The position numbers were made by a program, and so were the translations under genes. Positions 41,510 to 49,936 of a stretch of 64,000 nt of DNA are shown here, piece after piece. The notes beneath the pieces were generated by a model that was not told the DNA's origin, searched no databases, and was given only the letters and a program-made list of their open reading frames with translations. Source of the stretch: CAXXOK01 sp963674895. Its GTDB lineage: Bacteria; Bacillota; Clostridia; Christensenellales; Aristaeellaceae. Position 1 is the stretch's first letter. Every line of letters begins with the position of its first letter. The stretch lies in NCBI GenBank assembly GCA_963674895.2, contig CAXXCY010000003.1, positions 1,364,001-1,428,000 of the forward strand, given 5' to 3'.

Positions 41510-42508
41510 TTAAGCCACAACGTGTTCCTTGGACAGCATATGGTTGAGCACCACAGCGGACACCAGCACGAGGCCTGTGGCAAGCATCTGCCAATACTCC
41601 GGTATCACAGACCTGAGACCGAACGTCAGGCAGACGATGATCAGAGCGCCGACGAACGATTTGACCACCGATCCCTCGCCGCCCGTGAACACCGTTCCGC
41701 CCAGCAGGCATGCGATGATCGCGTCCGTTTCCACACCGGAACCGGTGTACGGGTTGCCGATCAGCAGGTAACTCGCCCTGGCCACGCCCGCCAGCGCCGA
41801 GATCGCGCCGATCAGGATGTACACGAGGCTGACGGTTTTCACAACGTTGATGCCCGAAAGCTGTGCCGCCGTTTTGTTGCCGCCTATTGCGACCAGATGC
41901 TTGCCGAACACGGTTTTTTTCTGCAGGACGACCAGCCCGATCAGCAGCACGACCGCAACGATAAACGCCCACGACGCTCCCAGCAGCACCGGCGTTTTGG
42001 AGAAAAACCCCATCCATTCCGGCATTTTCGCCGCGGATGTGCTCGTGATCGACGAGGTGCCCGGGGGTACGAGATAGCGGGCGACGCCCTGATAGGCGTT
42101 CATCGTGATTAGGGTCGCGATCACGGGCGTGATCCGCAGCCGCATCACCAGCACGCCGTTGATCGCGCCCAGCGCCACGCCCAGCAGGACCACCAGGATC
42201 AGGGAGACGATGAACGGGAAGCCGTTCAATACGAGCAGCGCGTGCAGCACGGTGGTCAGGCTCAGCGTGCTGCCCACGGAAAGGTCGATATTGCCGGTGA
42301 TGAAAATCAGGGTGAAAACGCTGCTGATCATCAGGATGGGCACGGACATCCTGAGCAGGCTTGTGACGTTTGGCAGATACAGGAAGTTGCCCCTCTGGAA
42401 GAGCTGCCCTTTCAGCTGGCTGAGCACAACGACGACCAGCAGCAAAATGACATACACATAGATGCTTTTTATGATTCGCTTCATCTTGTTCGTTTTATCT
42501 GTCGACAT
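41510..42508 (-). CDS. Ribose-type sugar ABC transporter permease (RbsC/LsrD family), copy 1
   Basis: A 332-residue membrane protein with about ten hydrophobic segments and family motifs GNIDLSVGSTLSL, GALNGVLV-like GAINGVLVMRLRI, and AIGGNKTAAQLSGINVVK (ATPase-contact loop). Followed by the aldolase gene 99 bases away. Works with copy 2 as a heterodimer, as in Lsr- or Xyl/Rha-type importers with two permeases. Confidence 0.92.
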   Translation of the reverse strand: MSTDKTNKMKRIIKSIYVYVILLLVVVVLSQLKGQLFQRGNFLYLPNVTSLLRMSVPILMISSVFTLIFITGNIDLSVGSTLSLTTVLHALLVLNGFPFIVSLILVVLLGVALGAINGVLVMRLRITPVIATLITMNAYQGVARYLVPPGTSSITSTSAAKMPEWMGFFSKTPVLLGASWAFIVAVVLLIGLVVLQKKTVFGKHLVAIGGNKTAAQLSGINVVKTVSLVYILIGAISALAGVARASYLLIGNPYTGSGVETDAIIACLLGGTVFTGGEGSVVKSFVGALIIVCLTFGLRSVIPEYWQMLATGLVLVSAVVLNHMLSKEHVVA

Positions 42509-42551
42509 AGTTTCTTTCCTTTCGAATCAATGCCTCCGGCCAGCGCGGCAA

Positions 42552-43580
42552 TCATCTGCCCCGCCGGTCGAGCAAATAGCGTTGTGCGATGATCGCCAGG
42601 AACGTAACGATCGCTAACAAAATAAACTGCCATTCCGGCCGCAGCAGCATGCCGTATGCGGCGGACGATACGACGCCGAGTATCAGGGCCCCGATCACCA
42701 TGCCCAGCACCGAGCCGATGCCGCCGTTGATGCTCGCCCCTCCCAGAAGCGTGACCACCAGCGCGCTGAATTCAAAGCCCGTTCCGCGCGTTGAGATGCC
42801 CGCCTTCATTTCGGACGCGAGCAGAATACCCGTGATGCCCGCCAGCAGCGAATTGAGCAAATATAAAAGCGCGATATGCCGGTCCACCTTCACGCCGGAA
42901 AGCCTCGCCGCTTCCCGGTTTGCGCCGATCAGGTAGGTTCGCCTGCCAAACACCGTTTTCTTTTCGAAAAACAGCGCGACGGCAACCAGCAGCACCGCGA
43001 TCGCGGCCGCGATTTTAATCGGCCCGATAATGGGCGTGTTCCCGACGGCGCCGTAGATATCCGGAAGCCCGGCGCTGCGCTGCGCGCCCATCGCGACCAC
43101 CTGGCCGATACCCCGCGAGATCAGCATCGTACCAAGCGTAACGATGATGGAGGCGACCCGCATTTTTGCCACAAACAGCGCGTTGATCAGGCCGATCACC
43201 AGGCAGCAGGCCAGAGTCAGGAGTATGGCGACGCCATAGGGAAGCGCCAGCCCTCTGCCCAGCTCCGAGAACCCCTCGTTCTGCGTTTGGCAGAAAAACG
43301 CCGACAGCACGCCGGCCATGGCCACGATGCCGCCGACGGACATATCCAGATGCCCCGAAACCAGCAGGAACGTAACGCCGATGCCCAGGATCACAATGTA
43401 CCAGTTGTTGGCGATGATGTTGAGCACCGTGGCGACGGAGAAATAATTATTGATAAACAGGCTTCCCAGCGCAAACAGCACCAGCAGGACGATAAACATC
43501 ACGAGGTTCAGATAGGATTCGTTGCTGAATTTGCCGGCGGACAAGGCCGGGTTGATGATTCCCGCACGGTCCTTTTTCAT
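42552..43580 (-). CDS. Ribose-type sugar ABC transporter permease (RbsC/LsrC family), copy 2
   Basis: A 342-residue membrane protein of the same family: GHLDMSVGGIVAM, GLINALFVAKMRV, IGANREAARLSGVKVDR and EFSALVVTLLGGASINGGIG. Starts with a 4-base overlap (ATGA) to the ATPase gene. Partner of copy 1. Confidence 0.92.
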   Translation of the reverse strand: MKKDRAGIINPALSAGKFSNESYLNLVMFIVLLVLFALGSLFINNYFSVATVLNIIANNWYIVILGIGVTFLLVSGHLDMSVGGIVAMAGVLSAFFCQTQNEGFSELGRGLALPYGVAILLTLACCLVIGLINALFVAKMRVASIIVTLGTMLISRGIGQVVAMGAQRSAGLPDIYGAVGNTPIIGPIKIAAAIAVLLVAVALFFEKKTVFGRRTYLIGANREAARLSGVKVDRHIALLYLLNSLLAGITGILLASEMKAGISTRGTGFEFSALVVTLLGGASINGGIGSVLGMVIGALILGVVSSAAYGMLLRPEWQFILLAIVTFLAIIAQRYLLDRRGR

Positions 43581-45067
43581 TTCGCATCTCCCCCTGTCAC
43601 GATGTGCATGATATCCTGGGCGTCAATGCCTTCGCCGTTTTGCATCTCCGCCTTGATATTGCCTTCATACAGCAGGAAAATGCGGTCGCACGAATGCAGT
43701 ATCTCCGGCAGTTCGGAGGAAAAGAACAAAATGGTCTTCCCTTCTTTGGCCAGCTCCCGGACGATGGAATATATCTCCGCCTTCGCGCCGACGTCTATCC
43801 CCCGCGTCGGCTCGTCCAAAATCAGCAGGTCCGCGTCGGCGAACAGGCATTTGGAAAACACGACCTTCTGCTGGTTTCCGCCCGAAAGCTTGGAGGTTTC
43901 CTTGTCCAGGGTATCCGTCTTGATGCTGAGCTGCTTGATGAAGTTCTTCGCGGTACTGCGCTCCTGCGCCGCGTTAATCAGCCCGTACCGCGAGATCTTT
44001 TTCATGTTCATCACGGTGATATTGTGCTTAATGGTAAGCAACGTAAACAGGCCCTGCGTCCTGCGCTCTTCCGGGACCAGCGCGATACCGGCGCGTATGG
44101 TTTTCTCTGGCGAACCGCCGAGTTTTTGCCCGTTGAGGAATATCTCGCCGGTGTAATCGTCGGCGCCGTAAATCGCCCGCGCAAGCTCCGTTTTGCCCGC
44201 GCCGACCAGGCCGTAGAACCCCACGATCTCGCCTTTGTTGACGGTCAGCGATATGCCGCTCAGCTTATGGTTGGAAACGGCCCTGAGCTCCAAAAGCAAT
44301 TCGCTTGACTGCTCCTCCTTGGGCTGGTAGGTTTCGATCACCGTCTTGCCGATCATCATCCGGACCAATTCCGAACGGTCCTTAATCCCGGCAATGGGCC
44401 TGGTATCGACGTGCTTGCCGTCCCGCATGACGGTTACGTAGTCTCCCAGCGCGAATATCTCGTCCAGCCTGTGTGAAATATATATGACTGTAACGCCCTT
44501 TTCCCGAAGGCGTTTGATGATCGTAAACAATCGCGTGACTTCCGATTCGGAAAGCGCGGCCGTCGGCTCGTCCATAATGATGATGTCCGCCTCGGACGCA
44601 ACCGCCTTGGCGATTTCGATAATCTGCTTTTTCGCCACGCTCAGCCTGGATACTTTTTCCTTTGGGTTGATGCTTGGTTCGAGATCCTTGAGTGCCGCGA
44701 CGATTTTTTTTATTTTGTCCGTCTTTCGCAGAAAGCCGAACCGCGAATCCTCGATGCCCAGCGTCAGGTTCTGCTCCACGGTCAGCTGGTCCACGACGTT
44801 GAGCTCCTGAAACAGCGTGCTGATGCCCTTCTCCCTGGCTTCTTTGGGGTTTCTCGCGCAGTATTCCTCTCCCTTGAGAAGGATGGTTCCGCTCGTGCGT
44901 TCGAACGCGCCCGTCAGTATTTTGATGAGCGTGGATTTCCCCGCGCCGTTTTCGCCGACAAGGCAATGGACCGAATTGCACTTGATTTCAAAACTGACGT
45001 CGTTGACCGCGCGGACGCCCGGAAAATCCTTGACCAGGTTTTTGATCTGTAACACGCACTCTTCCAT
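43577..45067 (-). CDS. Ribose-type sugar ABC transporter ATPase (RbsA/MglA family)
   Basis: A 496-residue double ATPase. N-terminal domain: Walker A GENGAGKST, diverged signature LSVAKKQIIEIAKA, Walker B IIMDEPTAAL. C-terminal domain: degenerate Walker A VGAGKTELAR, signature LSGGNQQKVVFSKC, Walker B LLILDEPTRGIDVGAK. The two-domain layout is that of sugar importers RbsA, MglA and AraG. The start at 45067 (MEECVLQIKN) has GGAGAT; ATGs further upstream at 45082 and 45127 lack one. Preceded by a strong stem-loop after the binding-protein gene. Confidence 0.94.
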   Translation of the reverse strand: MEECVLQIKNLVKDFPGVRAVNDVSFEIKCNSVHCLVGENGAGKSTLIKILTGAFERTSGTILLKGEEYCARNPKEAREKGISTLFQELNVVDQLTVEQNLTLGIEDSRFGFLRKTDKIKKIVAALKDLEPSINPKEKVSRLSVAKKQIIEIAKAVASEADIIIMDEPTAALSESEVTRLFTIIKRLREKGVTVIYISHRLDEIFALGDYVTVMRDGKHVDTRPIAGIKDRSELVRMMIGKTVIETYQPKEEQSSELLLELRAVSNHKLSGISLTVNKGEIVGFYGLVGAGKTELARAIYGADDYTGEIFLNGQKLGGSPEKTIRAGIALVPEERRTQGLFTLLTIKHNITVMNMKKISRYGLINAAQERSTAKNFIKQLSIKTDTLDKETSKLSGGNQQKVVFSKCLFADADLLILDEPTRGIDVGAKAEIYSIVRELAKEGKTILFFSSELPEILHSCDRIFLLYEGNIKAEMQNGEGIDAQDIMHIVTGGDAK

Positions 45068-45093
45068 TGATACAATCTCCATCCCGTGTATGT

Positions 45094-45127
45094 TTGGGAG
45101 GAGCCGAGTCGCTTCGGCTCCTCCCAA
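45094..45127 (-). other. Strong stem-loop between binding-protein and ATPase genes
   Basis: TTGGGAGGAGCCGA (45094) pairs perfectly over 14 bases with TCGGCTCCTCCCAA (45114) around a six-base loop. On the transcript it follows the binding-protein stop by about 30 bases. It has no long T-tract, so it may protect the upstream mRNA and reduce read-through. Confidence 0.7.
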
Positions 45128-45156
45128 TCGTTTTGCAAGCCGTTAACAGCGTCCGA

Positions 45157-46212
45157 TTACATGACGTCGGCTTCGGTCAGGCTTGTGCCGAACTGTTCGT
45201 TGTACCATTCGATCACGAGGGGCAGCTCGATGTTATAATAGTCTACCACAAACACGTCGCCGAAGAGCTCTTCCGCGGGCTGGGAAACCTGCGGGATTTC
45301 GCCAAGGTATACGCCGACGATGATGTCGATGATCTTCATGGACGTCTGGATCGGCGGCAGGCCGAGGGACATCTTCAGGGAGCTGTTGGGATTGTAGATA
45401 TCCTTCAGTTCGCTGACCGGGCAGTCCACGCTCGCTACGATTTCCGTCAGCGGCACGCCGTCCTTCATCACGCCCCTGCCGGCGTCAACCAGCGCCGCCA
45501 GGCAGCCGGGGGTGAGGTCGCCGGCTTCGGAGTAGATGATGTTGACTTCGGGATTGGTGATCAGGATGTTCGCCATCGCTTCTTTGGTGGCGTCCGCGCT
45601 GCCCTTGGAGTCGATGCAGCCCAGATTTGTGTAGTTGCCCGCGCCTACGACGCTCTCAATGCCTGCGACGAAGGGATCGGTGCGGCCGCTCTTGACCTCG
45701 GTGTGGTCCGGCCAGCCAAGCTGCACGGTGACGACCGGCTTGTCCGGATACGCCATCACCCACTGGGTTGCCGCACTTGCGCCCATGGCGAACGAGCCGC
45801 CGGCTTCATCCGAACGGAAGACCGGAATGCCGGTATCAGCCAGGGGGCTGAAGAACGTGGTGACCGCAACGCCTGCGTCGATGGCGTTCATGACCAGCGG
45901 CGCAACCGCTTCAGGCTCCCAAACGTGCAGGGACGCGCCGTCATAATCCGAAGTGGCCAGCAAGTCCACGTTGCTGATCATGGTGTTGTCGTCGCTTTTG
46001 CCGTCAAAGATCGTAACCTCTGCGCCATACTTTTCCTTTGCGTACTTGATGGCGGCCTGCGCACGCGCCTGGTGGAATTCGTTCGCCATCGTCGAAACGA
46101 AGTACGCGATCTTCATTCCTTCCGTGCTCTTTGCGCTGTCAGCTGAAGCCTGGAAAGCGAACATTGAGAGCACCATAACCAGACTCATCGCGATAGTCAG
46201 TAGTTTTTTCAT
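45157..46212 (-). CDS. Ribose-type sugar ABC transporter substrate-binding protein
   Basis: 351 residues. Signal peptide 1-24 (MKKLLTIAMSLVMVLSMFAF, then QASA) with no lipobox Cys. The mature part is a Peripla_BP_4 domain: KIAYFVSTMANEFHQARAQA, EVTIFDGKSDD, DGASLHVWEPEAVAPLV, VFRSDEAGGSF and the hinge region near VNIIYSEAGDLTPG. First gene of the sugar operon, 45157-37610. The operators at 46318-46379 lie within 170 bases upstream. Ligand unknown; by family a pentose, hexose or rare sugar. Confidence 0.92.
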   Translation of the reverse strand: MKKLLTIAMSLVMVLSMFAFQASADSAKSTEGMKIAYFVSTMANEFHQARAQAAIKYAKEKYGAEVTIFDGKSDDNTMISNVDLLATSDYDGASLHVWEPEAVAPLVMNAIDAGVAVTTFFSPLADTGIPVFRSDEAGGSFAMGASAATQWVMAYPDKPVVTVQLGWPDHTEVKSGRTDPFVAGIESVVGAGNYTNLGCIDSKGSADATKEAMANILITNPEVNIIYSEAGDLTPGCLAALVDAGRGVMKDGVPLTEIVASVDCPVSELKDIYNPNSSLKMSLGLPPIQTSMKIIDIIVGVYLGEIPQVSQPAEELFGDVFVVDYYNIELPLVIEWYNEQFGTSLTEADVM

Positions 46213-46317
46213 CCTGGATTGTCCTCCTTTTTATTATGTTCAACCGGTCCTATGCAGCCGGTTAAATCCCCACGCCGAGTTTCATGCAAACGATAGCTGC
46301 GTAACTCATTCCGCCCT

Positions 46318-46331
46318 TTGGCATTTGTCAT
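46318..46331. promoter_or_regulatory. Operator-like repeat, degenerate copy
   Basis: TTGGCATTTGTCAT matches TTGACATTTGTCAA (46366) at 12 of 14 positions. It lies about 105 bases before the binding-protein gene start on the minus strand. Confidence 0.45.
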
Positions 46332-46365
46332 GGAATTTGCTTGTGAGCAAAGATTATCATATGTT

Positions 46366-46379
46366 TTGACATTTGTCAA
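46366..46379. promoter_or_regulatory. Palindromic operator TTGACATTTGTCAA overlapping the sugar-operon promoter
   Basis: TTGACA-TT-TGTCAA is a perfect inverted repeat. On the minus strand its TTGACA also serves as a -35 box, with a TAATCT/GATAAT-like -10 about 15-17 bases on. Binding here would block the transporter promoter. Probably bound by the SorC regulator at 36554-37507. Confidence 0.65.
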
Positions 46380-46524
46380 TAGATATCCCGCTAATTTTTT
46401 AACATTTTCAAAAGCGTCGCGAAAGCGCGTCTGTCGATAGAATTGTCCGCAGGATTTGCGCGCGGTATCCCCATTCGGTTTTAGCGCACAAGCCGTTCCC
46501 CTACCGGCAATCCGTTTTATTATA

Positions 46525-46538
46525 TTGACATTTGTCAT
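46525..46538. promoter_or_regulatory. Second TTGACATTTGTCA operator, before the aldo/keto reductase gene
   Basis: TTGACATTTGTCAT again contains TGACA-TT-TGTCA and can be the -35 of the plus-strand reductase gene at 46654. The two copies suggest joint control of both divergent transcripts. The 441-base gap 46213-46653 holds these three sites and AT-rich sequence, with no gene visible. Confidence 0.6.
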
Positions 46539-46653
46539 GTCGTGTGTCAAAATAGTACCGAGCGTTTCTTCGCACGGTTTCATCATTTACCCATCCTTCT
46601 CCCGGCACCATTTTCAAATGTAAACTTGAACGATACAGAATAGGAGAGAAAGC

Positions 46654-47601
46654 ATGCGTTACAAAAAACTCGGCAACAGCAGTCTGGACGTTTCGGTCGT
46701 CGGACAGGGAACCTGGGCGTTGGGCAACGATTTCTTCGGCGAGGTGGACGTCGATCTGGGGATTAAAGCGATTCAGGCGGCGATCGACGCGGGCATCAAC
46801 ATGGTCGATACCGCCCCCGGCTACGGCCAGCATTTCGAATCGGAGATCGCGGTCGGAAAAGCGATCAAGGGCCGGCGCGACAAGGTGTGTCTGGCCACCA
46901 AGTGCGGTATCCACCGTATCGCGGGTGAATACGTCAGGGCTTTATCCCCCAAGCTTGTGCGGTGGGAGATGGAGCAGTCCCTAAAGCGCCTGCAGACCGA
47001 TTATATCGATCTGTATATGATTCATTGGCCGGACGCGAACAACGGAATCGAAGGTGCGCTCACAGAGCTTGCCAAAATGAAAAAGGAAGGCCTCTGCCGG
47101 GAGGTCGGCGTATCCAATTTCTCACCGGAACAAATGAAAACCGGCATTGAAATCGCGGGCATCGTAAGCTGCCAGCCTCCGCTGAGCCTGCTTGACCAGA
47201 GAAGCCTGAACAACGGCGTGATCGCGTTTTGCAAAGGCAATCATATCGGCTGCGTAACCTACGGCGCGCTTGGCGGCGGCATTTTGTCGGGCAAGCTGAA
47301 AAAACCCACGGCAGGCGGCAAGGAGCAGCGCGTGGGCTTTTACAATTGCTTTGAGGAACCGGGCTGGAGCAAGGCGCAGGAGATGCTCGGGATTCTCAAG
47401 GATATCGGCGACGCGCGCGGCGCGGCGATCCCCGAGGTTGCGATCAACTGGGTGCTCGCCCAGCCGGGGGTCACCTGCGCGCTCATGGGCGCCACCACGC
47501 CGGATATGGCCGTTGAAAACGCAAGGGCCGGCGAATGGGAACTGACGGCGGCCGAGGTAAAAACCATCGACGATAATTACAAACGTATTTTCGAGCTTTG
47601 A
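46654..47601 (+). CDS. Aldo/keto reductase
   Basis: A 315-residue (alpha/beta)8 NAD(P)H reductase: MRYKKLGNSSLDVSVVGQG at the start, catalytic Asp/Tyr in MVDTAPGYGQ, Lys in LATKCGI, His in YMIHWPD and the cofactor loop ALMGATTPDMAVENA. Resembles YajO/IolS-type reductases of sugars and short aldehydes. It is divergent from the sugar operon and shares the TTGACATTTGTCA operators with it, so it probably belongs to the same pathway. It could reduce or oxidise the imported sugar or detoxify leaked aldehyde. Confidence 0.9.
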   Translation: MRYKKLGNSSLDVSVVGQGTWALGNDFFGEVDVDLGIKAIQAAIDAGINMVDTAPGYGQHFESEIAVGKAIKGRRDKVCLATKCGIHRIAGEYVRALSPKLVRWEMEQSLKRLQTDYIDLYMIHWPDANNGIEGALTELAKMKKEGLCREVGVSNFSPEQMKTGIEIAGIVSCQPPLSLLDQRSLNNGVIAFCKGNHIGCVTYGALGGGILSGKLKKPTAGGKEQRVGFYNCFEEPGWSKAQEMLGILKDIGDARGAAIPEVAINWVLAQPGVTCALMGATTPDMAVENARAGEWELTAAEVKTIDDNYKRIFEL

Positions 47602-47678
47602 CGGCGGCAGCGCTTCCCAGGGACCGCAGCCGGCCGCACGATCACAGTATGCAGGACCCTTCTTCTATCCCCCATGCA

Positions 47679-47712
47679 AAGGCCGCTTTCGCTATGGAAG
47701 CGGCCTTATGTT
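47679..47712 (+). terminator. Rho-independent terminator after the aldo/keto reductase gene
   Basis: AAGGCCGCTTTC-GCTAT-GGAAGCGGCCTT forms a 12-base stem followed by ATGTTT. Confidence 0.75.
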
Positions 47713-47743
47713 TCATCCTCTGAAAATGAAATAGAAAAAGTAC

Positions 47744-47799
47744 TTGACACATAAACAGACCAGTGGTATATTAATGATAAATAGACCGATGGTCCATTA
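47744..47799 (+). promoter_or_regulatory. Promoter with two tandem TetR operator repeats
   Basis: TTGACA at 47744, 17-base spacer and TATATT at 47767 make a near-consensus promoter. A 23-base direct repeat overlaps it: ATAAACAGACCAGTGGTATATTA (47751) and ATAAATAGACCGATGGTCCATTA (47777), quoted as positions of the core AGACCnnTGGT palindrome. Such sites next to a TetR gene suggest autorepression. Confidence 0.75.
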
Positions 47800-47886
47800 T
47801 TGAATTGCGGTTTTCGCCGCGGGAAGCCATATGGGGCGCAACCCAAAGCGGGAACGGAACAATGTCGGATAGAGCGAGGCGGCAGT

Positions 47887-48567
47887 ATGGCCAGAACACG
47901 AAACGAAAAGGATTATCTCGCGAAGAAAAGAGAGATCAGCCTTCGGGCAGCCGCGCTTCTGAGCGAGACCGGATATGAAGAATTCTCCATCAATAAAGTC
48001 ATTCAAAGCGCGGGGTTGACCAAAGGCGCGTTCTTTCATTATTTCACGTCCAAGGATGAGCTGATCGACAGCATTATTCAGCTCATTCTGCTGCCGATGG
48101 TGGATGAATTCAGGAAAATCGCGGATGACGAAACCATTCCTCCCAAAGAAAAGATACACCGGATGTTTGAAACCGGGTATAGGCTTAAAAGAACGGATAC
48201 GCGGGAAACCCAGCAGCTTATCATGCTGCTGGCGAAGCCGGAAAACAGGGTCATGCTGCAAATGATTACCCTCGGCATCGCGTCACAGTGCACAGATATC
48301 TATGAGCAGGTATTTGTGGAGGGCAACCGAAAGGGCCAGTTCCATATTCCGCATCCCAACGGCTCCGCCTATTTGTTCATGCAGATGATCCTGGCCCTCA
48401 ATCAGGAAATCGGACGCGTGCTTTATAAAAATAATGTCGATCCGCTGGAAAAGCAAAACCTGATGAGCAAGGTCGACGCATTCTCGAAGTTCGCAGAAGA
48501 TCTGCTGGAGCTTGACGAGGGAGAGCGGCTGTTTGATCCAAAAATGCTCAGCGTAGCGATACGATAA
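47887..48567 (+). CDS. TetR/AcrR family transcriptional regulator
   Basis: A 226-residue protein with a TetR DNA-binding domain at residues 10-60: AALLSETGYEEFSINKVIQSAG and LTKGAFFHYFTSKDELI. The remainder is an all-helical ligand domain. The ATG at 47887 fits the family; the frame upstream to 47800 crosses the promoter. It sits 176 bases before the serine hydrolase gene. AGACCGAT operators flank it on both sides (47751-47799; half-site at 48608), so it likely represses itself and the hydrolase gene, perhaps with the oxidoreductases downstream. Confidence 0.92.
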   Translation: MARTRNEKDYLAKKREISLRAAALLSETGYEEFSINKVIQSAGLTKGAFFHYFTSKDELIDSIIQLILLPMVDEFRKIADDETIPPKEKIHRMFETGYRLKRTDTRETQQLIMLLAKPENRVMLQMITLGIASQCTDIYEQVFVEGNRKGQFHIPHPNGSAYLFMQMILALNQEIGRVLYKNNVDPLEKQNLMSKVDAFSKFAEDLLELDEGERLFDPKMLSVAIR

Positions 48568-48607
48568 AACCGATCACACTGCCATTGTTTGCCGGAAGGT
48601 TCACCAT

Positions 48608-48621
48608 ATATAGACCGATCC
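48608..48621 (+). promoter_or_regulatory. TetR half-site before the serine hydrolase gene
   Basis: ATATAGACCGATCC repeats the left half and centre of the TetR operators at 47751-47799. It lies 123 bases upstream of the hydrolase start. Confidence 0.45.
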
Positions 48622-48743
48622 TTCCAACGACTGAAGACCGCACTGCAAAATTACTGTCCGACGGACTGCACCGTAAAGCGAGCGCTTGATCCGGATTCTT
48701 TCCAATGCTTTCGCTCTTTCTCTGATGGGAGGTATGATTTTTG

Positions 48744-49892
48744 ATGAAATTTTTACGATCGACGAATCAGCGCATAAACAAAGCATGGGCTGTCGTCCTG
48801 AGCGCGGCTCTCGTCCTGGCGGCGCTTTCCGGCTGCGGCCCGACGGACGATGAGCTCAGCGCCGTATCCTATACGCCTGCGGACGGCGAGGACTGGGAGG
48901 TATCCACTCCGGAAGCGGAGGGCTTGAGCCCGAAGCTGATCGCCCGGCTGTATTACAACGCCGAAAACGTGGAGACGATCACCAGCCTGCTGGTGATAAA
49001 GAATGGAAAGCTGATTGCCGAAAAGTATTATCATAACAATTCCCGTTATCAAAAAAACAGGCTGCAATCGGTCACCAAAAGCATTACCTCCGCGCTGGCG
49101 GGGATCGCGGTGGACATGGGCGTACTGGATATCCGTCAGAAGATGATCGAGTTCTTTCCGGAACTTAAAAACCGCATTACTGATACGCGCAAGCTGGATA
49201 TCACGGTGCAGCAGCTGTTGGAGATGCGCGCGGGTTATCCCTGGGAGGAATCCAACGAAGAATTGTTTCATATGCTCTACTCGGGCTTCCGCTCCTCCTA
49301 TCTCGCCAGTGTGCCTTTGGCCTATGACCCTGGTAAAAAGATGTGGTACAGCAATTTAAGTTCCCATATCGCGGGCATTGTTATATCACGCGCCACGGGA
49401 ACGGAGCTTCTGCCGCTTGCGGAGGAATATTTATTCGGGCCGCTGGGAATCGAGCCGGGCCAATGGATTACGGATTGGGAAGGCCATAACAACGGCCATG
49501 CCGATTTGTTCCTGACTGCGCGGGATATGGCAAAATTCGGACTTCTCTACATAAACAGCGGTCTGTATAAAGGACGGCGTGTGCTGGATGGGGACTGGGT
49601 AAAGGATTCCCTGGCCGTACATTCTACCGACGCATGGCAATTTGGGATCGGCGGTAATGTCTCGAAGATGTGCTATGGCTACTTTTGGTGGTCCGCCGAA
49701 GCGAAGGGTTACCGGTACTCCTTTGCGTGGGGGCATGGCGGTCAGGAAATCGCGTTGATTCCAGAATTGGATATGGTGGTTGTCGTTACCGCCGATCCGC
49801 AGGTTGGCAACCATGGCGACGAATCGTGGAAGTATGAAAAACAAAATCTCAATCTGGTCGGCGATTTTATCGCGACGTTGCCTGTTCATTAA
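48744..49892 (+). CDS. Lipoprotein serine hydrolase, beta-lactamase class C/EstB family
   Basis: 382 residues. Signal peptide with lipobox: AALVLAALSGC, lipid Cys at about residue 29, so the enzyme is anchored outside the membrane. The catalytic motif is SVTKS (SxxK) near residue 109, the Tyr motif YSN (WYSNLSSH) near 200 and HGG (GHGGQE) near 332. This is the serine-beta-lactamase/penicillin-binding-protein fold used by esterases and amidases such as 6-aminohexanoate-dimer hydrolase. GGGAGGT lies upstream of the ATG at 48744; TTG at 48741 is less likely. Substrate unknown. Confidence 0.88.
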   Translation: MKFLRSTNQRINKAWAVVLSAALVLAALSGCGPTDDELSAVSYTPADGEDWEVSTPEAEGLSPKLIARLYYNAENVETITSLLVIKNGKLIAEKYYHNNSRYQKNRLQSVTKSITSALAGIAVDMGVLDIRQKMIEFFPELKNRITDTRKLDITVQQLLEMRAGYPWEESNEELFHMLYSGFRSSYLASVPLAYDPGKKMWYSNLSSHIAGIVISRATGTELLPLAEEYLFGPLGIEPGQWITDWEGHNNGHADLFLTARDMAKFGLLYINSGLYKGRRVLDGDWVKDSLAVHSTDAWQFGIGGNVSKMCYGYFWWSAEAKGYRYSFAWGHGGQEIALIPELDMVVVVTADPQVGNHGDESWKYEKQNLNLVGDFIATLPVH

Positions 49893-49936
49893 CCCAGGCG
49901 GTTAAATCATGCGTATATGATGTTTTGAGGTATAAC

